Shown: positions 21,908 through 25,006 of the stretch, in pieces | Numbering within the stretch: position 1 is the first letter of the stretch | Layout: each line of letters starts with the position of its first letter | Made by a program: the position numbers and the translations under genes | Notes under the pieces: generated by a model | The model's input: the letters and a program-made list of their open reading frames with translations, nothing else | What the model was told of the DNA's origin: nothing | The model's database searches: none | Assembly (NCBI GenBank): GCA_002297415.1 | Contig: DBKZ01000075.1 | Span: 7,800 to 32,805, forward strand | Direction: 5' to 3' | From: Ruminococcaceae bacterium UBA737 | GTDB taxonomy: Bacteria; Bacillota; Clostridia; Oscillospirales; Acutalibacteraceae | DNA length: 25,006 nucleotides

Positions 21908-22921
21908 TTGAACGAACTTACTGTAGTAAATGAGTCCGAAAATTTTTTAAAATCAATTAGAAAGAAGCCTTATATAATTGCTGTTGCTTTATGTTTATTT
22001 TTAATCATTATAATTATTATAATTACAAGCATTTTATCATCAGTAAATCAAAGAAAAGAAAGCGATGCAGTTATCAGCTATTTATCAGGAAAAACTTTTG
22101 AGGAAGAACGCAGTTCTTCATATAAAGGTGTTGTCAACTTAAAGGAATTCCTCTGGCTTAATTTTAAAGAAAAAAATTCAGTCAGTGTTGATGAAATTGT
22201 TTGCAATTCAAATAAGAATAAAATTTATATCTACAACCCCGATATAGAAACAGAAAACTATGATATTGATACCAAAAAGAAAGAAATATATATTCAATTA
22301 AACGGTACATCTCTAAATTACAGTTATTCAATAGATAAAAAAGGTTCTGTTAAGATGAAAAGTGATTTAGAAGAAATCAAAAAATATAATCCCGTTATAA
22401 ACAGAGATGTCGATATAGAAGAGATAACTAAAAGCATTTGGGATTTTCTACCGTCAAAAAAAGAGTATGTTGATGAATTTAAAAACAATTTCGATACCAG
22501 CAATTCTTTTGTTGATGACAGCGGAGTGATATTAAGGGACAAATATTTCGGAAATAATTATGTCGGGTATCTAAGTTACACTACCACATCTGAACCATTA
22601 TTTTTCTCGTCCTACACGGGCAAGTATTCCGGATATAAAAATTTAGATTTTATAGTTGATCCTGCAATTTTATTTTTAAAACATATACCTTCAGCAATTT
22701 CAGATAAAGCTGATTTGATGAACAAATTTTTAAATGCAGAAAAGATTACAAGATCAGGTGACTACGCGGTTTATGAATTTAAGGAAAACGGAATTCTGTA
22801 TCAATTGGCATTCGGCGATAATCCTCTTGAAGCAAAGCTTTGGTCTATAAGAATTGAAATAACAAACAGTAGCTTAAAAGTAGGGAATTTCGATGCAATT
22901 CAAAAAATACTAAATGAGTAA
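21908..22921 (+). CDS. Single-pass membrane protein with large outer domain, unknown function
   Basis: A 337-residue protein starting at TTG 21908-21910, supported by the purine run AAAGGGGGAG just upstream, which is the same type of site as in the other genes of the operon. It has a cytoplasmic basic N-terminus, one long Ile-rich helix (about 21-46) and an outer domain of about 290 residues with no recognised family. Segments such as VISYLSGKTFEEER and LNYSYSIDKKGSVK look like small beta-rich lipoprotein-type modules. The domain is rich in Lys, Asn, Asp and Tyr. The gene lies 14 nt after the first gene and 14 nt before the nuclease-like gene. Confidence 0.78.
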   Translation: MNELTVVNESENFLKSIRKKPYIIAVALCLFLIIIIIIITSILSSVNQRKESDAVISYLSGKTFEEERSSSYKGVVNLKEFLWLNFKEKNSVSVDEIVCNSNKNKIYIYNPDIETENYDIDTKKKEIYIQLNGTSLNYSYSIDKKGSVKMKSDLEEIKKYNPVINRDVDIEEITKSIWDFLPSKKEYVDEFKNNFDTSNSFVDDSGVILRDKYFGNNYVGYLSYTTTSEPLFFSSYTGKYSGYKNLDFIVDPAILFLKHIPSAISDKADLMNKFLNAEKITRSGDYAVYEFKENGILYQLAFGDNPLEAKLWSIRIEITNSSLKVGNFDAIQKILNE

Positions 22922-22935
22922 AGGGGAAATAAAAA

Positions 22936-23865
22936 ATGGCAGTATGGAGATTGCAAACCTCAACAAGCAAGGGCAAAATTGCCGAATATTGTATTAAAAA
23001 CAATGTAATTGCCATGGGCTGGAGCTTGAAAGAGGTCTCGGAAAACGAAAGAAAAAGCATTAAAGCCTTTGAGCAGTACACCGAATTTGCAAGCAGACTA
23101 TATAAAAATTTCGATAATGTTAAAAGACTTTACAAAAAAGTTGCAATCGGCGATTTTATCTGGCTTCGTTTTGACGGAAAATATTTTTTGGGTAAAGTCG
23201 GAGAAAACAGCCAATGGAGCTTTAACAGCTCTGAAAACGCTTTTTCTTTGGACGCTTGCAACCAAAGAAACGATATAAATTGGGTTCAGATAAAAGAATT
23301 TTTTGACGAAGCTTCTGTTGCAGGGATTGTAAAAACTTCTTTTATTAAAGGCAACACCTTGCAAAAAATAAATAATCCTTTCATATCAGATTATTCGGAA
23401 ATGATTTATGCCAAAGCTTTAAATAAAGATTTTATAAAACCCGAAAGTTTAACCCTTAAGGAAAAGTGCTTCTATACGCTTTTGAATTACGAAGATGTTG
23501 AAGACCTTTTGTGCTTGTGGTTATTTAAAAATAAGGGTTATATTGTTATTCCGTCAACAAATAAAATTTCCACCAAAACTTATGAATGTGTGCTGATTGA
23601 TCCAAAAGCAGAAAGTTCAAAGCATATCTACATTCAAGCTAAAAAAGGGAAAATTGATTTAAACGCGTCTGATTACAGTGAATTAAATGGAGAAACATAT
23701 TTAGTCACTACAGAAGGTAAAATTTTAAATTTAGAAAATGAAAAAAATGTTTTTGCCGTCAGTCCGACAGATCTGTTTGAATTTGCGATAAATCCGGAAA
23801 ACAAAAGTCTTATTCCGCAAAGCATAAGGATTTGGATTGAATTTTTATCTGAAAACAAAACATAA
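22936..23865 (+). CDS. EVE/PUA-like plus Mrr-like nuclease fusion (predicted modification-dependent restriction protein)
   Basis: A 309-residue soluble protein. Residues 1 to about 145 resemble EVE/PUA-type domains that flip out and read modified bases: VWRLQTS, NVIAMGWS, VAIGDFIWLRFDGKYFLGKV and a terminal NTLQKI. Residues about 180-285 look like an Mrr-type PD-(D/E)xK core: YEDVEDLLCLWLFKNKGYIV (helix with E186/E189), TYECVLID (E217 as likely metal ligand) and IYIQAKKGK, where Q234-A-K236 forms the QxK motif of Mrr nucleases. Such fusions are expected to cut modified foreign DNA. It has no membrane segment, yet is embedded between three membrane-protein genes. Both domain calls are from pattern recognition. 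Confidence 0.72.
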   Translation: MAVWRLQTSTSKGKIAEYCIKNNVIAMGWSLKEVSENERKSIKAFEQYTEFASRLYKNFDNVKRLYKKVAIGDFIWLRFDGKYFLGKVGENSQWSFNSSENAFSLDACNQRNDINWVQIKEFFDEASVAGIVKTSFIKGNTLQKINNPFISDYSEMIYAKALNKDFIKPESLTLKEKCFYTLLNYEDVEDLLCLWLFKNKGYIVIPSTNKISTKTYECVLIDPKAESSKHIYIQAKKGKIDLNASDYSELNGETYLVTTEGKILNLENEKNVFAVSPTDLFEFAINPENKSLIPQSIRIWIEFLSENKT

Positions 23866-23879
23866 GGGGGAGAAAATAA

Positions 23880-24860
23880 ATGAATTTAAAAAATTTCAAA
23901 GTATTTACCGAAACAAATAATTCAGAAAACAATAAAAAAAGCTTTAAAAAATTTTTACCCATAATCTTGGTAGCAACTGTGGCTCTTCTCATAATTGCCA
24001 TATTTGCCGGAATTAAGATTCACAACTCAGTTGAAAGGAAAAATCATCCTGCACTTCCGGAAGAAATAATTATGGGAACAAATCTTCAAAATATGGAATT
24101 TGACAACACTAAGGAAGTTTTTCATATTGACCAACATAATAGTTATATGAAATATCTAAAGCGCAAGCTTGATGTAAATCATTATACTGAAACTTTCAGC
24201 GAATTTTTCAATGAAAAAATCCTAATCAAAGAAGCTTATGCTTACTTCGACAGAGATAAAAAACTATATAAAACCGAATTCCTAATTCAATGTGATTCAG
24301 AAGCACAGGCAACCGAAAAAATGAAAATGTTTTCAATTTATTATTCGAAAACAAGCGGCAAAAAAATACCATTTAAAAGCGATAAATTGGAATTTGAAAT
24401 TAACGATGATAAATTTAATATTACTAATCAGAATTCCTATATTTCTTTTAAGGTTTTTTCCAAAACTTTAAATCCCGGAATAACCGAGGTTGACGATTTA
24501 ACTTTAAAATCTCATTTCCTTAAAGCATGTAATGATTATTATTCAGGAATACCTGTTGAAAAAACTTTAAAAGAGGTTCTTGAAACAAATGAATATATTC
24601 AAAATTTAAAAATAAATTTTTATTCATCACCTGACTACTTTTTAGAAGGCGGTGGCGGTTGTATAAATGAATTTCATAAGAGTAATTATGTCAAGTATAT
24701 TTCAAATAGCTATGTTGCTGTAGTTAAAGGGGATATTTACGGACAAAAGGATCAGAATATTGTTAAAATAATATTGATTTTTGACGATAATGGTAATTTT
24801 ATAGATACTTTGCTTTCAACCAGTCAATTAAGTCAGTACAACTTTTTCAAGAGAAATTAA
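23880..24860 (+). CDS. Single-pass membrane protein with outer domain, unknown function
   Basis: A 326-residue protein with a basic cytoplasmic N-terminus (about 24 residues), one membrane helix (about 25-46, FLPIILVATVALLIIAIFAG) and an outer domain of about 280 residues. That domain has alternating charged and aromatic segments (YFDRDKKLYKTEFLIQCDSE, ISNSYVAVVKGDIYGQKDQN, KIILIFDDNGNFIDTLL), suggesting a mixed alpha/beta fold. A glycine-rich loop EGGGGC is present. No family is recognised. It shares topology but not obvious sequence with the product of the second gene. AAGGGGGAG precedes ATG 23880-23882. It is the last gene of the operon. Confidence 0.78.
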   Translation: MNLKNFKVFTETNNSENNKKSFKKFLPIILVATVALLIIAIFAGIKIHNSVERKNHPALPEEIIMGTNLQNMEFDNTKEVFHIDQHNSYMKYLKRKLDVNHYTETFSEFFNEKILIKEAYAYFDRDKKLYKTEFLIQCDSEAQATEKMKMFSIYYSKTSGKKIPFKSDKLEFEINDDKFNITNQNSYISFKVFSKTLNPGITEVDDLTLKSHFLKACNDYYSGIPVEKTLKEVLETNEYIQNLKINFYSSPDYFLEGGGGCINEFHKSNYVKYISNSYVAVVKGDIYGQKDQNIVKIILIFDDNGNFIDTLLSTSQLSQYNFFKRN

Positions 24861-24886
24861 GTTTAAAAAATAAAATATTATTTAAA
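24861..24886. repeat. AT-rich inverted repeat after the last operon gene
   Basis: GTTTAAA/TTTAAAC arms around an AT-rich centre, directly after the stop codon. It may help end the transcript. Confidence 0.45.
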
Positions 24887-24890
24887 CCCC

Positions 24891-24918
24891 AGCCGTTCCT
24901 TAAAATTAAGGAACGGCT
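24891..24918 (+). terminator. 13-bp hairpin, probable terminator of the plus-strand operon
   Basis: AGCCGTTCCTTAA (24891-24903) pairs perfectly with 24906-24918. No T tract follows on either strand, so the termination role is inferred from its position 30 nt after the operon. Confidence 0.55.
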
Positions 24919-25006
24919 GTCAGTCTGTCGAAAAACCCAAAATTCAAGCTGAGATTGGGATTAAAAATTTTTCAGCAAAGCAAAACAGAAAAAAGCGAGT
25001 AAATGC
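24919..25006. other. Unassigned sequence at the window end
   Basis: No supported gene or motif. A minus-strand frame stays open over about 20 codons to the window edge, too short to judge. Confidence 0.4.

Noticed and set aside
24919..25006. Minus-strand frame at the right window edge as the 3' end of a gene
   Set aside because: Only about 20 codons are visible, with no domain character.

Overview
The window reads as chromosomal DNA of a spore-forming low-to-moderate GC Clostridia, most likely a gut Oscillospiraceae/Ruminococcaceae-type organism. The basis is a complete-looking spoIIIA operon (AA to AH) followed by an Asp23-family gene, purine-rich GGAGG-type ribosome sites, and a cohesin/dockerin pair. 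Most genes lie on the minus strand. The family calls are from reading the proteins; no database search was run.

Layout. 1-492 is the 5' part of a BrnQ branched-chain amino acid carrier that runs off the window edge, followed by a TRIC/UPF0126 membrane protein (567-1199). 1699-6715 is an accessory block: a frameshifted DUF6530-like gene, a secreted dockerin protein, a secreted cohesin-like protein broken by a 5-bp tandem duplication just before its membrane anchor, and a divergent XRE regulator with a clear inverted-repeat operator. Two same-orientation copies of a roughly 280-bp hairpin-rich repeat (about 1381-1663 and 6715-7007) flank this block. 7062-12007 is a four-gene ABC operon (ATPase, ABC-2 permease, GldG-like protein, DUF4340 protein). 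12129-17133 holds an Asp23/YqhY gene with its own sigma-A-type promoter and the translationally coupled spoIIIAA-AH operon, preceded by a sigma-E-like promoter. spoIIIAD carries an in-frame TGA. 17134-17571 is a gene-free, hairpin-rich segment. 17572-20728 holds yebC (own promoter), dusB, a zinc-ribbon/BspA-type LRR membrane protein and an HTH-like protein.

20894-24860 is the most novel part. An XRE regulator is divergent from a four-gene plus-strand operon. Three of the encoded proteins are single-pass membrane proteins (one with a C-terminal zinc ribbon) and the fourth is a predicted cytoplasmic protein with an EVE/PUA-like N-terminal half and an Mrr-like (QxK) nuclease C-terminal half. The operon promoter and the promoter of the HTH/LRR/dusB unit are 25/28 identical, including the normally unconserved spacer, so both are probably controlled by the same regulator.

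Three genes in the window carry one disabling lesion each (spoIIIAD, the cohesin gene, the DUF6530-like gene). These may be true decay, phase-variable sites or assembly errors. The accessory blocks (about 3.5-6.4 kb and 21.9-24.9 kb) look more AT-rich than the spoIIIA and ABC regions, consistent with separate acquisition.
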